Positions 1-8,641 of a DNA stretch of 64,000 nucleotides are shown here, in pieces (position 1 is the first letter of the stretch; every line of letters begins with the position of its first letter). Made by a program: the position numbers and the translations under genes. Source of the DNA: Myxacorys chilensis ATA2-1-KO14 (GTDB lineage Bacteria; Cyanobacteriota; Cyanobacteriia; Leptolyngbyales; Leptolyngbyaceae). The notes under the pieces are model-generated. The model did no database searches. It worked only from the letters and a program-made list of their open reading frames with translations, and was not told where the DNA came from. The DNA lies in contig JAHHHP010000014.1 in the NCBI GenBank assembly GCA_019359275.1, positions 1-64,000 on the forward strand, written 5' to 3'.

Positions 1-321
1 CCGTTGCATCTGTTGCTCGACTTTAGGGGAGTATGGTTGCATAGCAGCACAGCAGTGAGATGGCTGCTTCCAAGCCTATCACCTTTCCCTTTTCCGCCGG
101 TCTTATTTAATCCACGTTCCTTAGTGCCTGCAATTGCGACCGCACCGATTGCCCCACAAATCATTCCAGCAACGCTGAACGGTCAACCCGTTTATGTTTT
201 GAACATGACTCGTAGTGGCGATAAAGTGTTAGTGCGTTGCTATCCAGGACAACAGCCCAAAGTCGTGGTGCAAGCCAAACCAAACGGAACGAAAGAAGGA
301 ACATTGACCTGCGGAAACTAG
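1..321 (+). CDS. Hypothetical protein, possibly the C-terminal part of a gene entering from the left
   Basis: The frame is open from the first base to a stop at 319-321. The first 40 residues look non-coding in character (rich in W, S, P and L). The last 60, from about IATAPIAPQIIPATLNGQPV, read like a small folded or secreted domain with two late cysteines (RCYPG, LTCGN) that could form a disulphide. No family is recognised. A TTG at 4 is the only nearby in-frame start and has no clear ribosome binding site, so the true start is probably upstream of the window or the 5' part is degenerate. The gene runs convergent to uraH. Confidence 0.35.
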   Translation, partial: PLHLLLDFRGVWLHSSTAVRWLLPSLSPFPFPPVLFNPRSLVPAIATAPIAPQIIPATLNGQPVYVLNMTRSGDKVLVRCYPGQQPKVVVQAKPNGTKEGTLTCGN

Positions 322-559
322 ACGCTGCGCTGAATCATAATTCTGGTTGCAAAGGGTCGAATTTCTCACTGAGTGACAACAGGCTGATAAAGTTTCATAG
401 AAGGCCGGATTGGAGCGACACAAGCAGAAAAAATAGGGTGAAACGAAATGATTCATCCCGTTGATTGAACCCTAACATTGTCCCCAGCGCAAGCTGGATT
501 AACCGGATCGATGTCCGTTCTGCCAATGGTCATCTGCGCCGCCGCAGGACAAAGGCAAA
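322..559. other. Intergenic region between convergent genes
   Basis: This stretch separates the left-edge frame from the end of uraH. I see no coding frame with a family resemblance and no strong hairpin followed by a T-run. Confidence 0.4.
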
Positions 560-919
560 TCAACTGCCTCGGTAGGTGCTGTAAGCCCAAGGAGAAGCCA
601 GCAATGGAATATGGTAGTGAGCCGTGGCATCGGCAACACTAAACTGAATCGGAACCCGATTTAGAAACGGTGGATGCGGCAAGTCATGGCTTCCTTTAGC
701 AAAATAATCTCCGATCGCAAAAACCAACTCATAGGTTCCGGGCTGGAAGGCGTCATCAACGAGCAGGGGTTGCTCGGTGCGTCCATCCGAGTTTGTCGTC
801 GTGGTTGTTAGGCGGGTTCTCTCGCCCGATGATTCATCGATCCACCAGAGTTCGATCCTCAGGTCAGCCGCCGGGCATCCGCAAGCCGTGTCTAAAACGT
901 GAGTGGTAAGTTTGCCCAT
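560..919 (-). CDS. uraH: 5-hydroxyisourate hydrolase (HIUase, transthyretin-like)
   Basis: This enzyme hydrolyses 5-hydroxyisourate, the unstable product of urate oxidation, to OHCU in purine catabolism. The 119-residue length is normal. Both family signatures are present: the N-terminal LTTHVLDTACG with its active-site His, and the C-terminal tetrapeptide YRGS that ends the family. AHYHIPLLASPWAYSTYRGS supplies the second His. Its ATG overlaps the TGA of the upstream monooxygenase by one base (TGATG), so the two are almost certainly translationally coupled. The neighbour supplies its substrate. Function is inferred from motifs and context and is strong. Confidence 0.95.
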   Translation of the reverse strand: MGKLTTHVLDTACGCPAADLRIELWWIDESSGERTRLTTTTTNSDGRTEQPLLVDDAFQPGTYELVFAIGDYFAKGSHDLPHPPFLNRVPIQFSVADATAHYHIPLLASPWAYSTYRGS

Positions 920-2106
920 CAGTTTAGCGGCCCACCTAGAATTGTGTTGGCGATCGCAGCCATAATATTAGAGCCATCTTCCCGCTTTAGTTCTTCATAC
1001 CATTGCTGCGTTTTTTCTGGCTGTTTACCGTGGGTCATATCAGACCGTTTGCGAGCACGTTGAATGATGTCAGCGACCCGATCAATTCGAGCCGCTTCAT
1101 ATCGCTTGAGTGCATCCTCTACGCTCACATTGGTAGTTTGTAGATAATTTGCTAAAACCAACGCATCTTCCAGTGCCTGACAGCCTCCTTGTCCTACATC
1201 GGGTGCAGTGCCGTGGGCGGCATCTCCGAGCAACGCAACTCGACCCCGCACTAACGTCGGTAACGGATCAACATCATGGATTTCGACCCGGCTGGTTGTC
1301 GTCGGATCGAGTCGTTCAATCAAGGTTTGAACGGGAGATGCCCATCCTTTGAAGAAGCTGAACAGTTCTTCTTGATAGGTTTCAGGCCGGCTCACCGTAC
1401 CTTTGGGGAGCGGAACATCAAGGAAAAAGTAAAAGCGATCGCCTCCGCCAAGCTCCGAAGGATCGCGTCCAACAGGCATCAGCGAGGCTCGTTTGTGTTC
1501 ACCCACATACAGCACCCAACTGTTCTTAGGGGCAAGATCTTCACTTGCGGGGACTAATCCATTCCAGTTAACGTAACCGACATAATTACGCTCAATTGGA
1601 TAGCCCAAAACATAGCTACGCAATACCGAATGGGTTCCATCGGCTGCAATTAGCACGTCACCTGTGGTTTGATGCCCGTCTTCAAAGAACGCGGTGACTC
1701 CCTTCTCATCTTGCTCAACGTTTAGGCATTTAGAATTGAGTCGCACCGTCTCCACTCCAACCGCACGGAGTAATAGTTGTTGTAGCTCGGTTCGGGTGAC
1801 TGGGTAAGGGCGTTGCCCAACTTGGTCAATTAGCGGCTGCAAACTAAAATCAGTCAGCGGTTCACCGGTGGAACTGTAGTACGCTGTTCGATCCATTTGT
1901 CCGCCGACCTGTGCGATCGCGTGACCCAATCCGAGTCGGTTGAGAACTTTAACGCCATTTGACCACAGCGAAATTGCTGCACCTGCGGGACGGAGTTCTT
2001 TGACGCGATCGTAGATCTCAACGCTATATCCTGCTTGCTGAAGCGCGATTCCAGCCGTGAGTCCTCCCATTCCTGCACCAATGATGATGACTTTTAAGTT
2101 CTCCAC
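919..2106 (-). CDS. hpxO: FAD-dependent urate hydroxylase (HpxO-type monooxygenase)
   Basis: This is a single-component flavin monooxygenase. It has an N-terminal Rossmann motif (VIIIGAGMGGLTAG), then SLWSNGVKVLNRLG, the DG-like motif ADGTHSVLR, the FAD-ribityl motif GRVALLGDAAHGTAPDVGQG and a C-terminal ARKRSDMTHGK segment. These resemble Klebsiella HpxO, which oxidises urate to 5-hydroxyisourate with NADH and O2 in place of uricase. The coupled uraH supports this substrate. I place the start at the GTG at 2106 (VENLKVIII) because GGGAGAG lies 8 nt upstream, giving 395 aa. A TTG at 2142 would add 12 residues without homology. No OHCU decarboxylase or allantoinase is in the window. Confidence 0.88.
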   Translation of the reverse strand: MENLKVIIIGAGMGGLTAGIALQQAGYSVEIYDRVKELRPAGAAISLWSNGVKVLNRLGLGHAIAQVGGQMDRTAYYSSTGEPLTDFSLQPLIDQVGQRPYPVTRTELQQLLLRAVGVETVRLNSKCLNVEQDEKGVTAFFEDGHQTTGDVLIAADGTHSVLRSYVLGYPIERNYVGYVNWNGLVPASEDLAPKNSWVLYVGEHKRASLMPVGRDPSELGGGDRFYFFLDVPLPKGTVSRPETYQEELFSFFKGWASPVQTLIERLDPTTTSRVEIHDVDPLPTLVRGRVALLGDAAHGTAPDVGQGGCQALEDALVLANYLQTTNVSVEDALKRYEAARIDRVADIIQRARKRSDMTHGKQPEKTQQWYEELKREDGSNIMAAIANTILGGPLN

Positions 2107-2553
2107 AGCAATCTCTCCCGATTTGGATTTGGTGCCAATCAAATTCTTTCTGTATTGTTGGCAACAGTGGATGCTTTAGCAGTTCAGACTGGACAATTCC
2201 GGTTTGGAGAGTTGAGTTGCTGAGCGATCTTCCTCGTTTGTTTTTTTGACTTCTGTTGGAATCATTTTAACCACATCTACAGAATTGCTGTTAATTATCG
2301 GCTAGTGCAATCAAATTCTGATTCACAAAAAGCTTCTGCTTCTGTTCGGAGGCCATTGCAGTAAATATCTCCTTTCGCGGTACTAGCGATCGCGGCTTAT
2401 GTTAAACATGCGCGTCAATCGTCCGTCGCTTAAGTGAGTCAAGTATGGTCTCTACTTGAATCGATCGATTCTCAAACAGTGCCGCTGATCGGAGTGTCGC
2501 GATCGGAACGCTGAGCGCGATCGCGTTAAATTCATGCCCAAAATTCTACAAGA
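2107..2553. other. Intergenic region upstream of hpxO
   Basis: About 450 bases lie between the hpxO start and the trpE-side hairpin, with no convincing ORF. An 11-base palindrome, TGTTGGCAACA, at 2156-2166 lies about 50 bp upstream of the hpxO start and could be an operator. That is only a guess from its position. The promoter of hpxO-uraH must lie here. Confidence 0.35.
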
Positions 2554-2607
2554 CTGCTGCATTGGAATTAGATCTGGCTGAAACCAGATCTAATTCCAAT
2601 GCAGCAG
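2554..2607 (-). terminator. Perfect 24-bp inverted repeat just downstream of trpE
   Basis: Arms 2554-2577 and 2584-2607 are exactly complementary over 24 bases with a 6-base loop (CTGAAA). The element starts 7 bp beyond the trpE stop codon. On the minus strand it would form a very stable hairpin, but the bases after it (TCTTGTAGAATTTTGG) are only weakly T-rich. It could be a terminator, an mRNA-stabilising 3' hairpin or a small palindromic repeat element. Confidence 0.7.
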
Positions 2608-2614
2608 ATCTGTT

Positions 2615-4147
2615 CTAATGCATCAAACTACGAATCGCTTCTAGAACGCCTCGCGCTTTACTCAGCGTTTCTTCGTATTCCGTTTCGGGTACAGAATCGG
2701 CAACTAGACCTGCTCCCGCCTGAACGCTGACCGTATGTTTGCCATTGCCTAACGATCGAACCACCATAGTACGAATCGCGATCGCGCTGTTCAACTGTCC
2801 CTCGAAATCGTAATAGCCATAGACGCCAGAATAAACGCCCCGGCGACAGGGTTCGAGATCATGAATAATTTCCATTGCCCGAATCTTCGGCGCTCCGCTC
2901 ACCGTTCCTGCTGGAAAACAGGCTTTGAGCAAGTCCCAAGCGGTTTTACTTGGCGATAGTTGACCGACGACGTTACTGACAATGTGCATCACGTGAGAAT
3001 AGCGCTCAATCACCATGAGTTCGTCTACCTGAACCGAACCGTTGATGCAAACTCGACCCAAATCATTACGACCGAGATCAATCAGCATCACATGTTCCGC
3101 GACTTCTTTTGGATCAGCCAACAAATCCTTTTCTAACGCCACATCTTCTGCGTGAGTTTTGCCGCGACGACGTGTGCCCGCGATCGGGCGGACGGTCGCA
3201 ATTTTCGGCTGAGTTGGATCGCTGGCTAACTCTGCTTTTACCATCACTTCAGGACTCGATCCAATAATCTGCCAGTCGCCAAAGTGGAAGTACGCCATGT
3301 ACGGTGAAGGATTGACCAACCGCAGCGATCGATACAGTCCAAACGGCTCACCGCTATACTCTGCCGATAGCTGCTGAGAGATGACCACCTGAAAAATATC
3401 ACCTGCTCGAATGTGATCCTTCGCCTTCTCGACGTTGGCGCAAAATTGCTCTTTCGTAGTGTTGCTTGTCCACTGAAGTGCTGCTGTTTCAGGCGTTGGG
3501 GCTTTCCACGGCAGCAGATGGGCTTGCTCGGATAGGGGAGACTGGAGTTTGCCCACAAGTTGAGAGACGCGATCGCAGGCTTGCCCGTATGCCGTCTCTA
3601 GATTCACGTTCGGATCGCGCAAATCGGCATATGCGATCGCCCAAATCTTCCGTTTCACCTGGTCAAAAATCAGCAGGTTATCGATCTGCATCCACAACCC
3701 ATCTGGCACGTCATTCTCAGTCGCAGAATAAACCGGAACTCGTGGCTCCATCCATTGAATCAATTCATAGCCCCAAAACCCAAACAGCCCGCCAATTCCA
3801 GGCGGTAGCTGTGGTAACTTCACGGGGTGAACCGACTCAAGGCATTGAGACAACGCATCAAACGGATCACCTTGGTAGACCTGCTGCGTTCCGTCCCGCT
3901 GAGTTTGAGTCGTGCGATCGCCTCGTGCTTCTAATACCCAAAGCGGATCGCAGCCCAAAAAGCTGTAGCGACCAAGCGTTTCTCCGCCTTCCACTGATTC
4001 CAACAAAAAGCTGTAGGGCTGTCCTGCACAAACTCGATACCAGGCCGACACTGGGGTATCTAGATCCGCCACCCATTCTTGATAGACCGGAACAAAATTT
4101 CCCTGATTCGCAAGTTCTGCGAATTGAGACAAGTCTGGAAAGATCAT
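2615..4147 (-). CDS. trpE: Anthranilate synthase component I
   Basis: Chorismate-binding enzyme that, with the TrpG glutamine amidotransferase, makes anthranilate, the first committed step of tryptophan synthesis. The 510 residues carry an N-terminal feedback domain (LLESVEGGETLGRYSFLG, a typical LLES Trp-binding element) and a C-terminal chorismate-binding domain with ATVRPIAGTRRRG, DLGRNDLGRV, FPAGTVSGAPKIRAMEII and VQAGAGLVADS. The ATG at 4147 is well placed. The gene follows psaD on the same strand with 223 bp between, an arrangement also seen in Synechocystis (psaD next to trpE). No trp leader was recognised. Confidence 0.96.
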   Translation of the reverse strand: MIFPDLSQFAELANQGNFVPVYQEWVADLDTPVSAWYRVCAGQPYSFLLESVEGGETLGRYSFLGCDPLWVLEARGDRTTQTQRDGTQQVYQGDPFDALSQCLESVHPVKLPQLPPGIGGLFGFWGYELIQWMEPRVPVYSATENDVPDGLWMQIDNLLIFDQVKRKIWAIAYADLRDPNVNLETAYGQACDRVSQLVGKLQSPLSEQAHLLPWKAPTPETAALQWTSNTTKEQFCANVEKAKDHIRAGDIFQVVISQQLSAEYSGEPFGLYRSLRLVNPSPYMAYFHFGDWQIIGSSPEVMVKAELASDPTQPKIATVRPIAGTRRRGKTHAEDVALEKDLLADPKEVAEHVMLIDLGRNDLGRVCINGSVQVDELMVIERYSHVMHIVSNVVGQLSPSKTAWDLLKACFPAGTVSGAPKIRAMEIIHDLEPCRRGVYSGVYGYYDFEGQLNSAIAIRTMVVRSLGNGKHTVSVQAGAGLVADSVPETEYEETLSKARGVLEAIRSLMH

Positions 4148-4156
4148 AACATTTTT

Positions 4157-4297
4157 GGAGGGATGAGGGACGCCTTACGGCAACGCTGACGCAAGGAGGG
4201 ATGAGGGATGAAAAATAGAAGTTGCAAAGTTTAGGGTATAACACACCCCTAACAGAACTCAAACGTCCTGTTTCATCTCTCATCCCTCATCCCTAAA
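4157..4297. repeat. Heptamer (GGGATGA/TCATCCC) inverted repeat element in the psaD-trpE gap
   Basis: Copies of GGAGGGATGAGGGA sit at about 4157-4170 and again at about 4196-4210, and the reverse complement (CATCCCTCATCCCT) lies at 4281-4294. The motif is built of 7-base units. The middle also contains CCTTACGGCAACGC. The outer copies can pair, forming a long stem in the psaD-trpE transcript leader. A second element of the same design lies at 31712-31840. This resembles the short tandemly repeated sequences known in filamentous cyanobacteria. Confidence 0.7.
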
Positions 4298-4342
4298 AAT
4301 TAGGAGCCAAACTCCAGAGCAGAAACTCTGAGATGGCTCCTA
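4296..4342 (-). terminator. Terminator of psaD
   Basis: On the minus strand TAGGAGCC (from 4342-4335) pairs with GGCTCCTA (4308-4301), with an inner CAGAG/CTCTG helix, followed directly by AATTTTTA. It starts about 30 bp after the psaD stop. A rho-independent terminator is the simplest reading. It would largely separate psaD from trpE transcription. Confidence 0.75.
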
Positions 4343-4370
4343 AAATGATGTCAACTAGAAAACGTGTGAT

Positions 4371-4793
4371 TTAGGGATCGTAGGTTTTCTTGCTGCTGAA
4401 CTTCAGTCTAACGGGTTCTCCATTAGCACCGATGTTGCGCGGTACGCTGTTGACCGCAACGCGACCAGGATTTACCTTTTCGGGGAATACACCATCTGCA
4501 GGGTGCAAATACTGCAATTCGCCATTGGGGAATTCACGATAGATCTTGTAATCGGTGATTTTGAACTTCGTGCGAAGTTGTCCACCGAGGGCAAGACAGT
4601 GTTCCTTGCGAGCTAAATACAGTAAGTTGTCACCTTGACGCATTTTTGCAGCGCCACTGATCGGCATCTCAAAAACCTGTTCTTTGGGACTAGACCAGGT
4701 AATGGCATATCTTTCTTCTACTAGGGCTTTGGTAAGCAGTCCGCCTGTGCTGCCACCAAACAATGGAGCTTGTCCTTTAAGAGTTTCTGACAT
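4371..4793 (-). CDS. psaD: Photosystem I reaction centre subunit II (PsaD)
   Basis: Stromal extrinsic subunit of photosystem I that docks ferredoxin and anchors PsaC. The 140 residues match the cyanobacterial length. Characteristic stretches are [17 protein letters not shown] near the N-terminus, then [43 protein letters not shown] and the terminal [13 protein letters not shown]. No membrane segment is expected and none is seen. It has its own terminator, so it is probably mainly monocistronic. Confidence 0.99.
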   Translation of the reverse strand: MSETLKGQAPLFGGSTGGLLTKALVEERYAITWSSPKEQVFEMPISGAAKMRQGDNLLYLARKEHCLALGGQLRTKFKITDYKIYREFPNGELQYLHPADGVFPEKVNPGRVAVNSVPRNIGANGEPVRLKFSSKKTYDP

Positions 4794-4892
4794 AAGGTCT
4801 CGCTCTAAACGTTTTTAGGCATCCTATCACCGAGGGTTTACTTCAATGTCGAAACTGTAATAGTTGTTAATAGGAGAGGAATGCCGAGTGCT

Positions 4893-6884
4893 CTAGTGAT
4901 TGCGTCTTCGGCGAGTGGACATTGACTGCTGTTCTTCGAGCGACACCGTGGGAATGGTGAAGTGAAACTGACTGCCACGATCTTTACCCCCCGATTCTGC
5001 CCAAATTCGTCCGCCCCAATTGGTAATAATTTGACGGCAAATCGCCAGTCCAAGTCCGGTTCCTCCGGTTGTGCGACGCAGTGCGCCTTCTTCTTGATAA
5101 AAGCGATCAAAGACGGTCTCCAGCCGGTTGGCTTCAATTCCTCGTCCTGTATCGGAGACGGTGACTTCTAGCATCTTGCTGCCGATGCGCTTTGCTGCGA
5201 TCGTAATTCTGCCGTCAGGATCGGTGAATTTACAGGCATTGTCTAACAGCTTGGTCAACACTTCTACAAGCCATTCTCCATCGACCTTCACTAAAGGTAG
5301 CTCGGTCGAAAGTTGGGTCACAATTTGTGGAATTGGATCGGCAAATCGGCGGGCTTGAACGCTGCTCAGGGCGAGATCAACACATTCCCAAAGGGGCAAA
5401 GGCTCCATTCTCCATTCGACGCGTCCGCTCTCTAGGCGTGAGAGCGTTAGGAAGTCTTGAATGAGCTTCCGCATTCGCTCCCCGTCCGTCAGAGCGGAAT
5501 TTAACAGCACTTGCCGCAGATCAGGCGACATGTCAGGCTCACTGGCAAGACTTTCTAAACAAACCTGGATGGTCGATAAGGGGGTACGGAGTTCGTGTCC
5601 GGTGATGGCGATCAAATTGCTGCGCGTGCGATCGAGGGCTTCTAGCTGCTGGTTGAGGTCTTCTAGATTCTCGAACGCTTCGGCTTGGATTAAAGCGACG
5701 CCAATTTGACTTGCGATCGCTTCGATCATCTCTAGTTCATGCTCATTTAGTTCGTGGGGTGTTGGGTTGCAGAAATGCAGCTCTACCATGCCCAGAAGTT
5801 GATTTTGATGCAGTACCGGAACCATCAACCACGAGCGAATATGCCACCTTTGCGCTAGGGCTTGAATCGTGAATTCTCCGTCTTTAATCACCGAGAGTCG
5901 GTCATCGGCTTGAGTGTCTTGAATGTAGACGGGTTCTTGCTCCTGCACCACTTGCTCAAACAGCGGATTGCCTTGCAGCGTCCAAGTTCGACCTGCCAAG
6001 GACGGCACAGGCTCATCGCAGACAGAACCGAGATATTCATGATCAAGCGTGGCGCTGGTGTCGATCGCTTTACAGCGATAAATCAAACACCGACCTACGC
6101 CTAATACCTGTCCGAGTTCCGTCGCTGCTACTTGGAGAATCTCGTTGGGGTTGAGCGATCGCCGCACAGCGGCTGTAATCAGGTTAACCAATCGCTCTTT
6201 TCGTTCTTGCTCCGCGATCGAGCGGTAGGCTTTTGTCAGTTTGTACTGTCCTGCCTGAAGATACGTCACCAATCGCTGCGCAAAGGGAGCCGGGTCAACA
6301 TGAATGCCACCTGAGCGCGCTTCGGTTTCAATGTGCTCAAGAATGCCATCTGTTTTAGATTTTAATTCCGGGCGGTACTGGGCAATTCGGTGCAGTAACA
6401 ATTCGGCTGCTTTGCAAACCATTGCGCGATCGAACGTCCAAATTCCTTCAAAGCGCCGAGCCTGATCGACATGTAATTCAGGAGTGTCAGTCCGCAGTTC
6501 TGGCAATTCTCGCTCTTTGCAAATTAAACACGAGGCGTACTGCTGTCCTAAAACGACCAGGTGCCACTCCTTGCTGAGCGCGTCTTTTGGCTCAAAAGCG
6601 ATCGTTTCATAGTGATTCGATTGATTTGTGAAATCGGTTTCTGGAGCAGCTAGAACGTAGACTTGATCCGTTCGTTCAGAAATGCGTAAGTAGCGATGTG
6701 CCTCTTGCCGATAAAACCGTTCTCGCTGAAAGCTCGCAATGACCAGTGGATGATCGTCTCCCGCCAAGACTTGGTCTTCCATGGCATGAGAGAGAGCCGT
6801 CATGGAAGATTTGAAATACATTTGGGGATGCATCTGAGGAAGCGCTTTGAGCAGGGCATCCAGGACGGAATCGGAGATGATCAT
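4893..6884 (-). CDS. Sensor histidine kinase, DICT-GAF-HisKA-HATPase_c
   Basis: Hybrid-free sensor kinase of 663 residues. Residues about 20-175 resemble the DICT sensory domain found in cyanobacterial diguanylate cyclases and kinases (SFQRERFYRQEAHRYLRI, EWHLVVLGQQYASCLICKER, RRFEGIWTFDR). A GAF domain follows at about 230-400. The HisKA box ITGHELRTPLS puts the phospho-accepting His near residue 429. The N box (LLDNACKFTD, near 548), G1 (VSDTGRGI) and G2 (GGTGLGLAI, near 609) complete the kinase core. There is no transmembrane segment, so it should be cytosolic. No response regulator lies next to it. The ligand is unknown. Confidence 0.92.
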   Translation of the reverse strand: MIISDSVLDALLKALPQMHPQMYFKSSMTALSHAMEDQVLAGDDHPLVIASFQRERFYRQEAHRYLRISERTDQVYVLAAPETDFTNQSNHYETIAFEPKDALSKEWHLVVLGQQYASCLICKERELPELRTDTPELHVDQARRFEGIWTFDRAMVCKAAELLLHRIAQYRPELKSKTDGILEHIETEARSGGIHVDPAPFAQRLVTYLQAGQYKLTKAYRSIAEQERKERLVNLITAAVRRSLNPNEILQVAATELGQVLGVGRCLIYRCKAIDTSATLDHEYLGSVCDEPVPSLAGRTWTLQGNPLFEQVVQEQEPVYIQDTQADDRLSVIKDGEFTIQALAQRWHIRSWLMVPVLHQNQLLGMVELHFCNPTPHELNEHELEMIEAIASQIGVALIQAEAFENLEDLNQQLEALDRTRSNLIAITGHELRTPLSTIQVCLESLASEPDMSPDLRQVLLNSALTDGERMRKLIQDFLTLSRLESGRVEWRMEPLPLWECVDLALSSVQARRFADPIPQIVTQLSTELPLVKVDGEWLVEVLTKLLDNACKFTDPDGRITIAAKRIGSKMLEVTVSDTGRGIEANRLETVFDRFYQEEGALRRTTGGTGLGLAICRQIITNWGGRIWAESGGKDRGSQFHFTIPTVSLEEQQSMSTRRRRNH

Positions 6885-7413
6885 TAATCGTGTTACGAGC
6901 CAATCATATCGATCTTGGCAGATAAGTAAGCGGGTGATGATAGTCTAGCGGGTTGAGCTTCATAAGGTGGAAATACTGTAAAACTCTGTAACGCAATTTG
7001 TTGAAAACACAAAATGCTCGACGCAATCGAAAGCGAACACTATCAGCAGGCATTGCCCCTCAACTAGGTGCGATCGCACATTGAGAATTTGCAAATCTAC
7101 TGAATCATCACCGTTGATTAAATCTACTTGTGAAAGCTTGCGCTGTTGCAGCGTCATTGCTGCCTAATCTTGTCCTGAAGCGTTGTTCAACGTATCGCTA
7201 ACAACAGATTAAAGACGATGCTCTACATCAAATTAGGTGCGCTCTTGTCTTACTGAAGAGTGACGCACAAAAAACGTCTAGCTAGTTACCTAGGAAGAAG
7301 GAATGAAACAGACGCCAAGCCAAATAAAGTGGCGCGCTAAGTGTTGCTACAGACGCTTTTTATTCTCGTCTGGCAGCATATCAAACGCAGAAATTTAAGT
7401 CAAGGAGATTTTA
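6885..7413. other. Divergent intergenic region, kinase / manganese catalase
   Basis: Some 530 bases separate the divergent starts. No ORF looks real. A small stem CAGACG/CGTCTG with a T-rich loop lies about 40 bp before the catalase start, and AAGGAG sits 7 nt before its ATG. Promoters for both genes must lie here, but I could not assign -10 or -35 boxes with confidence. Confidence 0.4.
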
Positions 7414-8358
7414 ATGTTTTATCACACAAAACGTTTACAATACTTTACTCCACCAACGAATCCCGATCCGGTTTATGCCAAGAGGCTGCAAGAACTCATC
7501 GGCGGTAGCTTCGGGGAAATGACCGTGATGATGCAGTACCTATTCCAGGGCTGGAACTGTCGCGGACCTGCTAAGTACCGAGATATGTTGCTGGACATTG
7601 GGACTGAGGAAATTGGTCACGTGGAGATGCTCTCCACGATGATCGCCCATCTACTGGACAAAGCACCGATCAAAATGCAAGAAGAAGGTGCAAAAGATCC
7701 TGTAGTCGGGGCGGTTATGGGAGGCACAAACCCACGAGACGTGATTATGGCGGCAATGAACCCCCAGCACGAAATTGTTGCTGGTGGTGGTGCCATGCCT
7801 GCTGATAGCGTTGGTTTCCCCTGGAATGGTCGCTTTATTGTTGCTAGCGGCAACTTGTTAGCAGACTTTCGTTCTAATCTTCATGCGGAATCTCAAGGTC
7901 TCATGCAGGCTGTACGGTTGTATGAAATGACCGATGACCCAGGTGTGAAAGACCATCTCAGTTTCATGATTGCCCGCGACACGATGCACCAAAACCAGTG
8001 GTTGGCCGCGATCGAAGATCTGCAAAGTGAAGGATTTGGGGAGACCGTTGTTCCTAGCATCGCTTACGAATACGGGAAAAACGAGCATGCTTATCAGTTC
8101 TGGAACCACTCTGAAGGACAAGAAAGCGCCGAAGGTCGTTGGGCAAAAGGACCTTCTATGGATGGCAAAGGTGAGTTCCAATATGTGGCCGATCCGCAGC
8201 CTATAGGTCCACAACCCGAACCACCACAGCCTGATCCGCGCTTGCATGGTACGCCCATGAAGCCAGAGGATATCCAGAAAACTGCGACCAAAAAACCGAA
8301 CATCGTCGATCGCGTGGTTGAGGCGGTGGATCGGATCACTCCTGGCGGTCAAGAGTAG
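7414..8358 (+). CDS. Manganese catalase (ferritin-like, di-manganese)
   Basis: Non-haem catalase that dismutates hydrogen peroxide at a di-Mn centre in a four-helix bundle. Motifs that supply the Glu/His ligands are visible: GGSFGEMTVMMQYLFQGWN, TEEIGHVEM, NLHAESQG and RDTMHQNQW. The 314 residues are the usual length and include a Pro-rich C-terminal tail (PQPIGPQPEPPQPDPR) of the kind that wraps around the hexamer in this family. AAGGAG precedes the ATG at good spacing. It stands alone with a strong hairpin downstream. Confidence 0.96.
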   Translation: MFYHTKRLQYFTPPTNPDPVYAKRLQELIGGSFGEMTVMMQYLFQGWNCRGPAKYRDMLLDIGTEEIGHVEMLSTMIAHLLDKAPIKMQEEGAKDPVVGAVMGGTNPRDVIMAAMNPQHEIVAGGGAMPADSVGFPWNGRFIVASGNLLADFRSNLHAESQGLMQAVRLYEMTDDPGVKDHLSFMIARDTMHQNQWLAAIEDLQSEGFGETVVPSIAYEYGKNEHAYQFWNHSEGQESAEGRWAKGPSMDGKGEFQYVADPQPIGPQPEPPQPDPRLHGTPMKPEDIQKTATKKPNIVDRVVEAVDRITPGGQE

Positions 8359-8508
8359 TAGGCAGGGTTAAAACATCAGGAGTTAGGAGTTAGAGCAGTC
8401 TATGTTTGCTGAGTCTAGTGGGGCAATACCTCTTTCCCAGGCTCTTTGATTCCTACCCAATTTCTTTGCTTACAGAGGATCGATACAACAACGCACTGTA
8501 AAAAGTTG

Positions 8509-8542
8509 AGGTTAGGAGGATTAAACATAATCCTCCTAACCT
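8509..8542. terminator. Perfect 15-bp hairpin between convergent genes
   Basis: AGGTTAGGAGGATTA (8509-8523) pairs exactly with TAATCCTCCTAACCT (8528-8542) around an AACA loop. It sits between the manganese catalase and the convergent gene at 8642, so it probably acts as a bidirectional terminator. The bases after it are not a strict T-run on either strand. Confidence 0.65.
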
Positions 8543-8543
8543 T

Positions 8544-8571
8544 GTAAAGACTCTATTAATCGTGTCTTTAC
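8544..8571. repeat. GTAAAGAC-type palindrome
   Basis: GTAAAGAC (8544-8551) and GTCTTTAC (8564-8571) form an 8-bp inverted repeat directly after the 15-bp hairpin. Relatives of this palindrome lie at 13242-13261 and 49992-50023, all in intergenic positions. Confidence 0.55.
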
Positions 8572-8641
8572 GACCGGAATTGAAGCTGATTCATTAGGTC
8601 TACAACACTGTCAGTTAGCAGATTTAGTGATAGTGATGCTG

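Noticed and set aside
3466-4149. 227-codon plus-strand ORF opposite trpE
   Set aside because: Antisense shadow of trpE, rich in Ser/Arg with no domain resemblance.
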